Of a stretch of 55,807 nt of DNA, positions 9,250-21,859 are shown piece by piece. Made by a program: the position numbers and the translations under genes. This DNA comes from Betaproteobacteria bacterium. GTDB lineage: Bacteria; Pseudomonadota; Gammaproteobacteria; Burkholderiales; SG8-39. Position 1 is the first letter of the stretch. Every line of letters begins with the position of its first letter. Below the pieces are notes generated by a model. That model searched no databases. It saw only the letters and a program-made list of their open reading frames with translations, and was not told the DNA's origin. The stretch lies in the NCBI GenBank assembly GCA_029883975.1, contig JAOUIL010000013.1, forward strand, positions 1 to 55,807, read 5' to 3'.

Positions 9250-9998
9250 AGGGCGCGCGCCAGGATGCCCGGCCAGTCGAGCGCACGCAGCACGGGGCGC
9301 CGCCGGAATACGTCGAAGCCCACCTGCTCGATCTTCTCCAGGATGCGCAGCCCGCCTTGCACCGTGGCGCGGATCTCCACGCCGACGCGCCCCGGCAGGC
9401 GCCGGCCGAGCGGCGCGCCCGACCGCATCAGCGCGCGCGTGCGCTGCACCTGGAAGCGCATCAGCGCTCGCCAGGCGTCGTCGCAGACGGCCTGCGCGAG
9501 GTGGCGCTCGCCGACCCCATGCCGCGCCATCTCGTCCTGCGGCAGGTAGATGCGGCCCCGCGCGTAGTCCGTCGCCACGTCCTGCCAGAAATTGGTGAGC
9601 TGCAGCGCCGAGCAGATGGCATCGGACTGCGCGAGATCCGTTTCAGACGTCCGTTTGAAAAGATGCAGCAGCAGCCGCCCGACCGGATTGGCGGAGCGTC
9701 GGCAGTAGTCGAGCAGCTCGGCGTAGCTCGCGTAGCGCGACTTGACGACGTCCTGCGAGAAGGCGTCGAGCAGGTCCGCGAACGGCGCGCGCGGCAGGCC
9801 ATGCTCGTGCGCGATGCGCTCGATCTCGCCGCGGTGCGCTTCGAGCTTCGCCAGGCGCCGGGCCGGGGGATCGTCGCCTTCGTCGGCGAAATCGTCCGCG
9901 GTGCGCGCGAAGCGGTAAATTGTTTCCACGGGCGCGCGCAGCGCCGCCGGCAGCAGCCACGAGGCCACGGGGAAGTTCTCGTAATGGGCGACCGGCAC
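9246..9998 (-). CDS. hpnC: Squalene synthase HpnC (hydroxysqualene synthase)
   Basis: Converts presqualene diphosphate to hydroxysqualene. The 250-residue product carries TADDFADEGDD near residue 34 and NFWQDVATDYARGRIYLP near residue 147, the two aspartate-rich motifs of the squalene/phytoene synthase fold; FWQD is typical of HpnC. The start is a GTG at 9998. A TATAAT-type sequence just upstream also serves the divergent tRNA-Leu. First gene of the hpnC-hpnD-hpnE-macrodomain operon. Confidence 0.92.
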   Translation of the reverse strand: MPVAHYENFPVASWLLPAALRAPVETIYRFARTADDFADEGDDPPARRLAKLEAHRGEIERIAHEHGLPRAPFADLLDAFSQDVVKSRYASYAELLDYCRRSANPVGRLLLHLFKRTSETDLAQSDAICSALQLTNFWQDVATDYARGRIYLPQDEMARHGVGERHLAQAVCDDAWRALMRFQVQRTRALMRSGAPLGRRLPGRVGVEIRATVQGGLRILEKIEQVGFDVFRRRPVLRALDWPGILARAL

Positions 9999-10005
9999 GC
10001 GCAGG

Positions 10006-10011
10006 TATAAT
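10006..10011 (+). promoter_or_regulatory. -10 box for tRNA-Leu/tig
   Basis: A perfect TATAAT lies 26 bp before the mature tRNA-Leu 5' end, a normal distance for a stable-RNA promoter. I see no convincing -35 at the usual spacing; the region upstream is inside hpnC. The complement reads TATTAT, so the divergent hpnC may use the same AT-rich patch. Confidence 0.55.
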
Positions 10012-10037
10012 ACTTTCTTTCCATTCGCTTTTTCCCG

Positions 10038-10122
10038 GCGAAGGTGGCGGAATTGGCAGACGCACCAGACTTAGGATCTGACGCCGCAAGGCATGAGGGT
10101 TCGAGTCCCTCCCTTCGCACCA
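10038..10122 (+). tRNA. tRNA-Leu (anticodon TAG)
   Basis: An 85-base class II tRNA. Acceptor stem GCGAAGG pairs with CCTTCGC, followed by A and an encoded CCA. The anticodon loop CTTAGGA is flanked by CCAGA/TCTGA and gives anticodon TAG. The T arm GAGGGTTCGAGTCCCTC is perfect, and a long variable arm (CGCCGCAAGGCA region) is present as expected for leucine. Confidence 0.97.
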
Positions 10123-10150
10123 ACGCATCGAGTCGAGGAATCCGAGAGGC

Positions 10151-11455
10151 ATGGCGGTGAACGTGGAGCAGCTGGGCACACTGGAGCGGCGACTGCAGAT
10201 GTCGCTGCCGGTCGAGGGCATCGAGCGAGAGATCGACGCGCGCCTGAAGAAGATGGCGCGCAACGTGAAGATGCCGGGCTTCCGCCCCGGCAAGGTGCCG
10301 ATGAAGCTGGTCGCGCAGACCTACGGGCCGCAGGTGCGCTCCGAGGTGCTCGGCGACGCGGTGCAAAAGGCCTTCAACGACGCGGTGCGCGAGGCGAACC
10401 TGCGCGTGGCGGGGCAGCCGCGCATCGAGCCCAGGCAGGAGCCCGCGGCGGGCGCGATCGAGTTCAGCGCCACGTTCGAGGTCTATCCGGAATTCAAGGT
10501 CGGAGACGTATCGGCGGCGCTGGTCGAGCGTCCGCAGGTGAGCGTGGACGACGCGGCGGTCGAGCGCACGCTCGAGCTGCTGCGCAAGCAGCGCGTGACC
10601 TACGCGGCGGTGGATCGGGCGGCCGCGGACGGCGACCGACTGACGGTGGACTTTTCCGGCACGATCGGCGGCGCGCCGTTCGCCGGCGGCGAGGCGCAGG
10701 GCTTCGCCTTCGTGCTGGGCGAGGGGCGCATGCTGCCCGAGTTCGAGGCCGCGGGCCGCGGCATGCGCGCCGGCGAATCGAAGACCTTCAGCCTGAGCTT
10801 TCCCGCCGACTACCATGGGCGCGAAGTCGCCGGCAAGGCCGCCGAGTTTTCGCTGGCGGTGAAGCGCGTCGAGGCGCCGCAGCTGCCGCCGCTGGACGCC
10901 GAGTTCGCGCGCGGCCTGGGAGTGGCGGACGGCGACCTCGCCAGGATGCGGGCCGACGTGCGCCAGAACGTCGAGCGCGAGGTGGCGAAGCGCATCGAGG
11001 CGCGCGTCAAGCACCAGGCGCTGCAGGCGCTCGTTGCCGCCACGCCCCTCGATCTGCCGCAATCGCTCGTCGCGCTCGAGACCCGCGAGCTCGCGGAGCG
11101 CGCCGCCGCCGACCTGCGCGCGCGCGGCCTGCAGGTCGAGAAGCTGCCGCTGGATCCGGCGGCCTTCGAGGAGACGGCCAGGCGCCGCGTGGCGCTCGGC
11201 CTGATCATCGCCGAGCTGGCGCGCGCGGAAAAGCTGCAGCCCAAGCCGGCGGAGGTACGCGCGCTGATCGAGCAGGAGGCGCAGTCCTACGAGAGTCCCG
11301 CCGAGGTAGTAAAATGGTTTTACATGCAGCCGCAGCGGCTGTCGGAGATGGAGGGCATGGCGCTGGAGGCGAACGTGGTGAAGTGGGTGCTGGGCAAGGC
11401 AAGAGTGGCCGAAAAGGCGATGGCGTTCGACGAACTCATGGGAAGCAACGCGTGA
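10151..11455 (+). CDS. tig: Trigger factor
   Basis: Ribosome-bound chaperone and peptidyl-prolyl isomerase. The 434-residue product has the ribosome-docking loop GFRPGKVP near residues 42-49 in the N-terminal domain, an FKBP-type domain around residues 155-245 ([21 protein letters not shown]), and a helical C-terminal domain ending ELMGSNA. Length matches the family (about 432). ATG at 10151 lies shortly after tRNA-Leu with AGAGG upstream. It heads the tig-clpP-clpX-lon-hupB run common to proteobacteria. Confidence 0.96.
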   Translation: MAVNVEQLGTLERRLQMSLPVEGIEREIDARLKKMARNVKMPGFRPGKVPMKLVAQTYGPQVRSEVLGDAVQKAFNDAVREANLRVAGQPRIEPRQEPAAGAIEFSATFEVYPEFKVGDVSAALVERPQVSVDDAAVERTLELLRKQRVTYAAVDRAAADGDRLTVDFSGTIGGAPFAGGEAQGFAFVLGEGRMLPEFEAAGRGMRAGESKTFSLSFPADYHGREVAGKAAEFSLAVKRVEAPQLPPLDAEFARGLGVADGDLARMRADVRQNVEREVAKRIEARVKHQALQALVAATPLDLPQSLVALETRELAERAAADLRARGLQVEKLPLDPAAFEETARRRVALGLIIAELARAEKLQPKPAEVRALIEQEAQSYESPAEVVKWFYMQPQRLSEMEGMALEANVVKWVLGKARVAEKAMAFDELMGSNA

Positions 11456-11469
11456 TCGGACAAAGCCGC

Positions 11470-12099
11470 ATGCCGGAAGTGAACGCCGCGATGGAACCCG
11501 CCCGCGGGTTGGGGCTGATCCCGATGGTCATCGAGCAGTCGGGGCGCGGCGAGCGCGCCTACGACATCTATTCGCGCCTGCTCAAGGAGCGCGTCGTGTT
11601 CCTGGTCGGCCCGGTGACCGAGTCGACCGCCAACCTGATCGTCGCGCAGCTGCTGTTCCTCGAGTCCGAGAACCCGGACAAGGACATCTCCTTCTACATC
11701 AACTCGCCCGGCGGCTCGGTGTCGGCGGGGCTCGCGGTGTACGACACCATGCAGTTCATCAAGCCCGACGTCTCCACGCTGTGCGTGGGCCAGGCGGCCA
11801 GCATGGGCTCGCTGCTGCTCGCGGCCGGGGACCCGGGCAAGCGCTTCATCCTGCCCAACTCGCGCGTCATGATCCACCAGCCGATGGGCGGCTTCCAGGG
11901 CCAGGCGACGGACATCGAGATCCATGCCAGGGAGATCCTGTACCTGCGCCAGCGCCTGAACGAGATCCTGGCCAAGCACACCGGCAAGTCGATCGACATT
12001 ATCGCCCGGGACACGGAACGCGACTTTTTCATGAGCGCCGAAGAAGCGGTAAAGTACGGCATCGTGGACAAGGTGCTGACGGCCAGAGAGACCGTTTAG
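11470..12099 (+). CDS. clpP: ATP-dependent Clp protease proteolytic subunit ClpP
   Basis: Serine protease that forms tetradecameric chambers with ClpX or ClpA. The product (209 residues from this ATG) contains the Ser motif [11 protein letters not shown], the His motif SRVMIHQP and the downstream Asp, giving a complete triad. [20 protein letters not shown] and the chamber helices are typical. Start choice: a GTG at 11452 overlaps the tig stop and would add six residues; the ATG at 11470 or a later ATG are also possible because the N-terminus is processed. It ends directly against the clpX ATG. Confidence 0.95.
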   Translation: MPEVNAAMEPARGLGLIPMVIEQSGRGERAYDIYSRLLKERVVFLVGPVTESTANLIVAQLLFLESENPDKDISFYINSPGGSVSAGLAVYDTMQFIKPDVSTLCVGQAASMGSLLLAAGDPGKRFILPNSRVMIHQPMGGFQGQATDIEIHAREILYLRQRLNEILAKHTGKSIDIIARDTERDFFMSAEEAVKYGIVDKVLTARETV

Positions 12100-13371
<1,272 letters not shown>

Positions 13372-13459
13372 GCGCCAGATTTCACTGCTTTTTCCGCGTT
13401 GCAGTGCACGCGCGTTGCGTGTACGCTCACCCCATTGATTTGCCTGCGGGAACCCGCAC

Positions 13460-15889
<2,430 letters not shown>

Positions 15890-15901
15890 CGGAGCGCGGC
15901 G

Positions 15902-16174
15902 GTGAACAAGGCCGACGTCATCGAGCACATCGCGCAGCAGGCGGAGATCTCCAAGCTGGCCGCGGAACGCGCCATCGACGCGCTGGTGGGCGCGGTCAAG
16001 TCGAGCCTGCGCAAGGGCCAGCCGGTGACCCTCGTCGGCTTCGGCACCTTCTATGCCGGCGCGCGCGCGGCGCGCACGGGACGCAATCCGCGCACCGGGG
16101 CGCAGCTGAGCATCGCCGCGGCGCGCGTGCCGCGCTTTCGTGCTGGCAAGGCGCTGAAGGACGCGATAAACTAG
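15902..16174 (+). CDS. hupB: DNA-binding protein HU
   Basis: Small nucleoid protein of 90 residues that bends DNA as a dimer. It starts with GTG ([18 protein letters not shown]) and has the beta-arm region [20 protein letters not shown] with the DNA-intercalating proline context RNPRTG near residues 60-65. It follows lon by 12 bp, the usual order in proteobacteria. IHF would have a different arm sequence, so HU-beta is favoured. Confidence 0.94.
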   Translation: MNKADVIEHIAQQAEISKLAAERAIDALVGAVKSSLRKGQPVTLVGFGTFYAGARAARTGRNPRTGAQLSIAAARVPRFRAGKALKDAIN

Positions 16175-16186
16175 CGCCCCTTTTGC

Positions 16187-16262
16187 GGGTGCTTAGCTCA
16201 GCTGGTAGAGCGTCGCTCTTACACGGCGAATGTCGGCGGTTCGAACCCGTCAGCACCCACCA
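16187..16262 (+). tRNA. tRNA-Val (anticodon TAC)
   Basis: A 76-base tRNA. Acceptor GGGTGCT pairs with AGCACCC, then A and encoded CCA. The D arm is GCTCAGCTGGTAGAGC. The anticodon loop CTTACAC sits in a five-pair stem (one G-T) and reads TAC. The T loop is GTTCGAACC-like. Confidence 0.96.
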
Positions 16263-16275
16263 AGAGAACAACGCT

Positions 16276-16313
16276 GCATTGCGAAGCAGCAGCGGGCCGC
16301 TGCATCGCAATGC
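16276..16313. repeat. Nested stem-loop between tRNA-Val and tRNA-Asp
   Basis: GCATTGCGA (16276-16284) pairs perfectly with TCGCAATGC (16305-16313), and inside it GCAGC/GCTGC around GGGCC forms a second stem. Lying between two tRNAs, it could be a processing signal or terminator; no T-run follows, so a simple rho-independent terminator is unlikely. Confidence 0.6.
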
Positions 16314-16337
16314 CCTACTTTCAGAAAATGCAGCAAC

Positions 16338-16414
16338 GGAGCGGTAGTTCAGTTGGTTAGAATACCGGCCTGTCACGCCGGGGGTCGCGGGTTCGAGTCC
16401 CGTCCGCTCCGCCA
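16338..16414 (+). tRNA. tRNA-Asp (anticodon GTC)
   Basis: A 77-base tRNA with acceptor GGAGCGG pairing with CCGCTCC, then G and encoded CCA. The anticodon loop CTGTCAC in stem CCGGC/GCCGG reads GTC. T arm CGCGGGTTCGAGTCCCG is typical. It lies 19 bp before ppiD. Confidence 0.97.
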
Positions 16415-16433
16415 CAACCTGCACCTGCGCTGA

Positions 16434-18296
16434 ATGTTCGAGCTCGTCCACAAACGCAAGCGGCTGGCGCAGGTCGTCCTCGTCCTGCTGGTGATCCCTT
16501 TCGCCTTCTTCGGGCTCGAGTCCTACACGCGCTGGGGCGGCGGCAAGGACGACGTGGCGACCGTGAACGGCGCGGGGATCACGCAGCGCGAGTTCGCCGA
16601 GGAGCTGCGCCGCCAGCAGGATCGCCTGCGCGCCGCCTTCGGCCCCAATGTCGACCCGGAGGCGCTCGATACGCCCGATACCCGCCGCGCGCTGGTCGAG
16701 TCGCTGGTGGCGCAGCGCCTGCTGGCCGATGCGGCACGGCGCGCCGGGCTCACGGTGAGCGACGACGCCCTGCGCCAGACGATCGCCGCGGTCCCGGCCT
16801 TCCAGGCCGAGGGCGGATTCTCCAGATCCAACTACGAGGCGTTGCTGCGCGCGCAGGGCATGACGCCGCAGATGTTCGAGGAGCGGCTGCGGCAGGACCT
16901 GATGCTGCAGCAGCTGGGCGAGGCGGTCGGCGGCACGGCGCTCGTGTCGCGCGCCGTCAGCGAGCGCCTGGCGGCGCTCTCCGGCGAGCGGCGCGAGGTG
17001 CGCGAGGCGCTGGTCGCCGCGCAGCCCTTCGCCGCGCAGGCGAAGATCGGGGAGTCGCAGGTCAAGGCGTACTTCGACGCGCATCCCGAGGAGTTCCGGT
17101 TGCCGGAGCGCCTGCGCGCCGAGTACGTCACGCTGTCCGCCGAGGCGCTGCGCGAGCGCGAGCCGGTGGCGGAGGAGGCCATCCGCGCGGCGTACGACTC
17201 GCGCGCGTCGCAGTTTGCCGTCGCCGAGCAGCGCCGCGCCAGCCACATTCTGGTGAAGACCCGGGAGGAGGCCGACCGGCTGGCCGCCGAGGCGCGCAAG
17301 AACCTGGCGCGTTTCGCCGAGCTGGCGAAGAAGCACTCGCAGGATCCCGGCTCGGCCGCCAAGGGCGGCGACCTGGGCTACTTCGGCAAGGGCATGATGG
17401 TGCCGCCGTTCGAGGAGGCCGCGTTCCGCCAGAAGGAAGGCGAGATCGGCGAGCCGGTGCAGAGCGATTTCGGCTGGCACGTCATCCGCGTCACGGGGGT
17501 GCAGGCTGCGAAGGTGCGTCCGTACGCCGAGGTGCGCGCGCAATTGGCCGACGAGCTTGCGCGCCAGCAGGCCGCGCGCCGCTTCGCCGAGTCCGCGGAA
17601 GCCTTCAGCAATATCGTCTACGAGCAGTCTGACAGCCTGAAGCCGGCCGCCGAGCGCTTCAAGCTGCCGCTGCGCACGAGCGGCTGGCTCACGCGCATCG
17701 CCACCCCGGAGGCCGGCGTGCTCGGGCATCCGAAGCTGCTGGCGGCGCTGTTCTCCGAGGACGCGCTGAAGGCGCGGCGCAATACCGATGCGGTCGAGGT
17801 CTCCCCCAGCGTGCTCGTGGCCGCGCGCGTCGTCGAGCATGTTCCCCAGGCGCAGAGGAAGTACGAGGAAGTGCGCGCGGAAATCGAGGCCAGGCTGCGC
17901 GCGGACGAGGCGACGGGGCTCGCGCAGCGGGCGGGCGAGGCGAAGCTGCAGGCCCTGCGCAAGGGCGAGGACGCGGGGCTCAACTGGAGCGCGCCGAAGG
18001 CGGTTTCGCGGCGCAGCCCGCAGGGTATTCCGGCGGGCGCGCTGCGGCCGCTGCTGGCGGCGGAGGCCGCGCGCCTGCCGGTGTTCGCCGGCGCGGCGCG
18101 CGGCACCGAGGGCTACGTGCTGTACCGCGTGGACAAGGTGCTCGAGCCGGAGCCGCGGCCGGAAGCGCAGCGCAGCGCGGAACGCGCGCGCGCGGCGCAG
18201 CTCGCCGGGGCGCGGCAGATGGACGCGTACATCGCCAGCTTGCGCGCGAGCGCCGACGTGGAGATCCACGCCGCCAACTTCGAGAAGAGGCCGTAG
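16434..18296 (+). CDS. ppiD: Periplasmic folding chaperone PpiD (parvulin-type, membrane-anchored)
   Basis: Inner-membrane-anchored chaperone at the Sec translocon exit. The 620-residue product has one N-terminal helix ([18 protein letters not shown], residues 14-31) after a positively charged stretch, a SurA-like N-terminal domain (residues 40-190), and a parvulin domain near residues 265-355 with [21 protein letters not shown] and FGWHVIRVT. The order hupB-(tRNAs)-ppiD is widespread in proteobacteria. Length and layout match PpiD (about 620-640). Confidence 0.94.
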   Translation: MFELVHKRKRLAQVVLVLLVIPFAFFGLESYTRWGGGKDDVATVNGAGITQREFAEELRRQQDRLRAAFGPNVDPEALDTPDTRRALVESLVAQRLLADAARRAGLTVSDDALRQTIAAVPAFQAEGGFSRSNYEALLRAQGMTPQMFEERLRQDLMLQQLGEAVGGTALVSRAVSERLAALSGERREVREALVAAQPFAAQAKIGESQVKAYFDAHPEEFRLPERLRAEYVTLSAEALREREPVAEEAIRAAYDSRASQFAVAEQRRASHILVKTREEADRLAAEARKNLARFAELAKKHSQDPGSAAKGGDLGYFGKGMMVPPFEEAAFRQKEGEIGEPVQSDFGWHVIRVTGVQAAKVRPYAEVRAQLADELARQQAARRFAESAEAFSNIVYEQSDSLKPAAERFKLPLRTSGWLTRIATPEAGVLGHPKLLAALFSEDALKARRNTDAVEVSPSVLVAARVVEHVPQAQRKYEEVRAEIEARLRADEATGLAQRAGEAKLQALRKGEDAGLNWSAPKAVSRRSPQGIPAGALRPLLAAEAARLPVFAGAARGTEGYVLYRVDKVLEPEPRPEAQRSAERARAAQLAGARQMDAYIASLRASADVEIHAANFEKRP

Positions 18297-18369
18297 CGGC
18301 GCCGGCTAGAATGGTCCGCGTGCGGCGCAGGGTTGCCGCGCAATCGCAGGGGAGCTGCATGAGGCAACC

Positions 18370-19158
18370 ATGGTGCTGAGATCCCTGCGCGCCGCCTGGG
18401 CTTACGCCATGCTCTGGTACGGCCTCGGGCTGCTCGCGCTGGGCAGCCTCGCCTGGGGACTGGTGGCGCTGCCACTGCAGGTCGCGCTGCCCAGGCGCAC
18501 CGGGCGCGCGATCGGGCGCGCCGTCATCGCGCGGGGTTTCCGCCTGTACCTGGGTACGCTGCAGGCGGCCGGGGCCTGCCGCTTCGATCTCGGCGCGCTC
18601 GATGCGCTGCGCGGCGCAGGTCCGCTGATCCTCGCCCCCAATCATCCCTCGCTGCTCGACGCGGTGATGGTGCTGTCGCGCGCGCCGCAGGCCACCTGCG
18701 TGCTGAAGGCGACGCTGTTCGACGGCGTGCTGTTCGGCGGCGGGGCGCGGCTCGCGGGCTATATCCGCAACGACTCGCCCATGGCCATGGTGCGCAGCGC
18801 GGTCGACGAGCTGCGCGCCGGCGGCCAGCTGCTGCTGTTCCCGGAGGGAACGCGCACGGTGCGCGCGCCGCTCAATCCCTTGCGCGGCGCGATCGCGCTC
18901 ATCGCCAGCCGCGCCGGCGTGCCGGTGCAGGCGGTGGTCATCGAGGCCGACAGCGCGTTTCTCGGCAAAGGCTGGCCGCTGACGCGCCGTCCCGCGCTGC
19001 CGTTGCGCTATCGCGTGCGCCTGGGCCGGCGCTTCGATCCGCCGCAGGACCTGCACGCTTTCGTGCGCGAGTTGGAGCAGTACTTCGCGCGCGAGCTGGC
19101 CGAGCCTGCGGCGGCGGCCCCGGGCCTGCGCGCCGACGTGGAATCGCGGCCGGCGTGA
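18370..19158 (+). CDS. Lysophospholipid acyltransferase family protein (PlsC-like), polyene locus
   Basis: A 262-residue membrane-bound acyltransferase. After a hydrophobic N-terminus (residues 12-40) it has the catalytic NHPSLLD motif (H-x4-D) near residue 95, then LFPEGTRT near residue 156, the two signature blocks of the PlsC family. GAGG precedes the ATG by a few bases. It overlaps the GT2 gene by four bases, and the pair ends convergently with the ketoreductase of the polyene operon. In known aryl-polyene loci an acyltransferase and a GT2 enzyme probably attach the polyene to a lipid carrier; the same role is inferred here. Confidence 0.85.
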   Translation: MVLRSLRAAWAYAMLWYGLGLLALGSLAWGLVALPLQVALPRRTGRAIGRAVIARGFRLYLGTLQAAGACRFDLGALDALRGAGPLILAPNHPSLLDAVMVLSRAPQATCVLKATLFDGVLFGGGARLAGYIRNDSPMAMVRSAVDELRAGGQLLLFPEGTRTVRAPLNPLRGAIALIASRAGVPVQAVVIEADSAFLGKGWPLTRRPALPLRYRVRLGRRFDPPQDLHAFVRELEQYFARELAEPAAAAPGLRADVESRPA

Positions 19159-19928
19159 GCGCGCGCGCCGGGTCGCGCTCGCACCTGGTGGTCATCCCGA
19201 GCTACAACCCCGGGCCCCAGGTGTTCGCCACGGTGCGCGCGGCGCGCGCGCAGTGGGCTCCCGTCTGGGTGGTGGTGGATGGCAGCACCGACGGCACGCG
19301 CGAGGGACTGGAGCGCATGGCGCGCGAGGACGACGGGCTGCGGGTGCTGGCGCTGGAGCGCAACGGCGGCAAGGGTGCGGCGGTGCTGCACGCCCTGCGC
19401 GCCGCGCAGGCCGCGGGCTACAGCCACGTGCTCACCATGGACGCCGATGGCCAGCATCCGGCCGCTTCGATCCCGGAGTTCATGACGGCGTCCATGCGCT
19501 CGCCCGGCGCGGTGGTGCTCGGCGTGCCGCAGTTCGACGCCAGCGCGCCGGCGCTGCGCGTGCACGGCCGGCGCGTGTCGAACTGGTGGGCGAACCTGGA
19601 GACGCTGTGGGCGGGCATCGGCGACTCGCTGTTCGGCTTTCGCGTCTACCCGGTCGGTCCGCTGCTAGCGATCATGCAGGCGCAGCGCTGGATGCGGCGC
19701 TTCGACTTCGACCCCGAGGCCGCCGTCCGGCTCGTGTGGCGCGGCGTGCCGCCGCTCAACCTGCCGGCTCCGGTGCGCTACCTGCGGCCCGAGGACGGCG
19801 GGGTGTCGCACTTTCGCTACTGGCGCGACAACGCGCTGCTCAGCTGGATGCACGTCCGGCTGATGCTCGGCTTCCTCCTGCGCCTGCCGTGGCTGGCGCT
19901 GCGCCGCGTTACGCCATCCCGCCGTTGA
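19155..19928 (+). CDS. Glycosyltransferase family 2 protein
   Basis: A 257-residue GT-A fold enzyme: nucleotide-sugar site VIPSYNPG near residue 11, VVVDGSTDGT near residue 38, the metal-binding DxD as MDADGQHPA near residue 95, and a C-terminal hydrophobic stretch. It resembles the GT2 domain that is fused to an LpxL-like acyltransferase in many aryl-polyene loci; here the GT2 is a separate gene and an LpxL-like gene stands in the facing operon. Its last 20 bases overlap the ketoreductase gene on the other strand. Confidence 0.85.
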   Translation: MSARAGSRSHLVVIPSYNPGPQVFATVRAARAQWAPVWVVVDGSTDGTREGLERMAREDDGLRVLALERNGGKGAAVLHALRAAQAAGYSHVLTMDADGQHPAASIPEFMTASMRSPGAVVLGVPQFDASAPALRVHGRRVSNWWANLETLWAGIGDSLFGFRVYPVGPLLAIMQAQRWMRRFDFDPEAAVRLVWRGVPPLNLPAPVRYLRPEDGGVSHFRYWRDNALLSWMHVRLMLGFLLRLPWLALRRVTPSRR

Positions 19929-20631
19929 TGGGGATCGTCTGGCCGGTGATGTAGGCGGCGCGGTCGGAGGCAAGGAAGGCAACCAGCTCGGCGACCTCCG
20001 CGGCGGTGCCCGCGCGCTGCAGCGGCACCAGCTCGCGGATGCGCTCCGCGGGGAAGCTCGCGCTCATCGCGGTTTCGATCAGGCCGGGGGCGACCGCGTT
20101 GACGGTCACGCCGCGCTTCCCCAGCTCGAGCGCTAGCGTGCGCGTCGCCGAGATCAGCGCGCCCTTGGCCGCCGCGTAGTTCGCCTGCCCGCGGTTGCCG
20201 AGCACCGCGCTCACCGAGGCCATGTTGACGATGCGGCCCCAGCGCGTGCGCAGCATCGGCAGGACGAGCGGCTGCGTGACGTGGAAGAAGCCATGCAGCG
20301 ACACGTCGATGACGCTCTTCCACTGCGCCTCGCGCATGCCGGGGAAGGCCGCGTCGTCGTGGGTGCCGGCGTTGTTGACCAGGATCTGCACCGGTCCGCG
20401 CTCGAGCAGGCTTTCGAGCGCGGCGCGCGCCGCCGCGGCGTCGGTCACGTCGAACGCGAGCGCTTCGGCGCTGCCGCCACGCGCGACGATGTCCGCGGCG
20501 AGCGTGCGCGCGGCGTCCAGGTGCCGGTGGGCATGCACGACGACGTGCCGCCCGTCGGCCGCCAGGCGGCGGCAGATCTCTGCGCCGATTCCGCCGCTGC
20601 CGCCGGTGACCAGGGCGCGCAGCGCGCTCAT
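19909..20631 (-). CDS. 3-oxoacyl-ACP reductase (FabG-like), polyene ketoreductase
   Basis: A 240-residue short-chain dehydrogenase that would reduce the beta-keto group after each condensation. It shows the NADPH motif TGGSGGIGAEIC near residue 9, NNAG near residue 88, and a complete Ser-Tyr-Lys triad in MASVSAVLGN...YAAAKGAL near residues 138-156. Ending ITGQTIPINGGMA is typical of FabG. It corresponds in position and type to ApeQ of aryl-polyene systems. It overlaps the dehydratase gene by four bases and is the last gene of the operon. Confidence 0.88.
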   Translation of the reverse strand: MSALRALVTGGSGGIGAEICRRLAADGRHVVVHAHRHLDAARTLAADIVARGGSAEALAFDVTDAAAARAALESLLERGPVQILVNNAGTHDDAAFPGMREAQWKSVIDVSLHGFFHVTQPLVLPMLRTRWGRIVNMASVSAVLGNRGQANYAAAKGALISATRTLALELGKRGVTVNAVAPGLIETAMSASFPAERIRELVPLQRAGTAAEVAELVAFLASDRAAYITGQTIPINGGMA

Positions 20632-21068
20632 GCCCGCTTGCGCGCGTCCAGCACCACGGTCGCGCGCCCGTGCAGGAGCTCGCCGGCCTCGCCGGAGATG
20701 CTGAAGTCGTAGAGGATGTGGTCCTGCTCCCCGCTGCGCCGCTCCGCGGTGACGCGCAGGGGCCCGGGCACGTCGTCCAGCCGGTCCGCGTGCAGCGTCA
20801 GGGCGCGCACGCTCGCGAGGATTCCCGGGCCAAGCGGCGCGCCGTCCGCCGCGAGCAGCGCGCCGTGCACTGCCATGGCCTGCGCGCCGTACTCCACGCC
20901 GCACGCCGCCGGCAGGCGGCCGCCCACGCGCAGCGGATTGCCGGGATCGGCGTGGCTGCTCGCGCGGCACACGATGCGCCGGGCATCGTACTCCAGCACT
21001 CCGTCCAGCAGGCACATCGCGCCGTGATGCGGGATGTGCGCCTCGATCCAGTCCTTGCCTAGGCGCAT
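20628..21068 (-). CDS. 3-hydroxyacyl-ACP dehydratase, hotdog fold (ApeP-like)
   Basis: A 146-residue single hotdog protein. The N-terminal IPHHGAMCLLDGV (catalytic His region near residue 13) and CGVEYGAQAMAVHGAL near residue 60 (acidic residue and hotdog helix) match the ApeP/predicted 3-hydroxyacyl-ACP dehydratase family that makes the trans double bonds of aryl polyenes. The start ATG at 21068 lies inside the end of the chain-length-factor gene (10-bp overlap), and its stop overlaps the ketoreductase start. A second, FabZ-like hotdog gene lies at 28358-28633. Confidence 0.85.
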   Translation of the reverse strand: MRLGKDWIEAHIPHHGAMCLLDGVLEYDARRIVCRASSHADPGNPLRVGGRLPAACGVEYGAQAMAVHGALLAADGAPLGPGILASVRALTLHADRLDDVPGPLRVTAERRSGEQDHILYDFSISGEAGELLHGRATVVLDARKRA

Positions 21069-21859
21069 AACGTGACCCCGACCGCGAGGCTCAGGCCGTC
21101 GAGATACTCGAGGACATCCTCGCCGGCCTCGCGCCGTGCGATGCGGCGCAGCAGCGGCAGCGCGCGCGCGGTGGGAATCGCGCGGCGCACGTGCTCGAGC
21201 GCGGGAATCGCCAGCGGCTCCGGCGTGCGGGCGCCGAGCGAGAGCTCGAGCGCCGCGAGGCTGCCCGCGCTGGCGGCGGGACTCAGCAGCAGCGCGGCGC
21301 CGAACGCATCCGGCACCGGCCGCTTGGCGCGCAGCGGCTCGGGGTAGGGCGCGTCGTAGGCGATGAGCAGCACCGCTTCGCCGCGCGCGCGAGCGAGGGC
21401 GCTGGCCTCGAGCAGTCCCGCGACGAAGCTGCCGTCGTAGGCGCACAGGCTGGTCGACGGCGCCATGCTGCGCGTGGCGATGCTCCAGTAGCCGGCCGGG
21501 GCGTTGTGCACCGAGTTGTGGAAACGCGTCGGCGAGATCAGGCGGTCGTCGCCGGCGAGCTGCTCGCAGATCGCGTGGCAGGTATCGCCGTCCGCGGACG
21601 AGGAGGCGAACACGGTCGGCAGCCGCGCCGGATCGCGTCCGCTCGCGTCGAGCGCCGCGGCGCCGGCGGCGAGCGCGATGCGCACCGCCAGGCCGCTGCG
21701 CCGGCGCTCGTTCGGCGGCAGCAGCACCGCCGGCGGCACGGCGGTCGGCGCAGCGACGTAGGCGCGCTCGCCCGCGAGCACCGCGCGCGCCTCGTCCCAG
21801 CCGCTCAGGCCCGGCCCGATCAGGGCGATCGCGTCGATGGCGGCGCGCAAGGCGTTCAC
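21059..21859 (-). CDS. Beta-ketoacyl synthase chain-length-factor-like protein (ApeC-like)
   Basis: A 266-residue protein covering only the N-terminal ketosynthase fold. SPTRFHNSVHNAPAGYWSIA near residue 110 and STSLCAYDGSFVAGLLEA near residue 135 are the signature of the beta-ketoacyl synthase N-terminal-like family used as chain length factor in aryl-polyene PKS. The complete thiolase-fold C-terminal half with the two catalytic His is missing, as in the family, so it is expected to be a non-catalytic partner of a ketosynthase. GTG start overlaps the stop of the neighbouring ketosynthase (GTGA). Confidence 0.85.
   Translation of the reverse strand: MNALRAAIDAIALIGPGLSGWDEARAVLAGERAYVAAPTAVPPAVLLPPNERRRSGLAVRIALAAGAAALDASGRDPARLPTVFASSSADGDTCHAICEQLAGDDRLISPTRFHNSVHNAPAGYWSIATRSMAPSTSLCAYDGSFVAGLLEASALARARGEAVLLIAYDAPYPEPLRAKRPVPDAFGAALLLSPAASAGSLAALELSLGARTPEPLAIPALEHVRRAIPTARALPLLRRIARREAGEDVLEYLDGLSLAVGVTLCA

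Noticed and set aside
13430-13435. Sigma-32 promoter of lon
   Set aside because: CCCCAT is present but no CTTGAA-like -35 at a proper distance; not reported as a feature.
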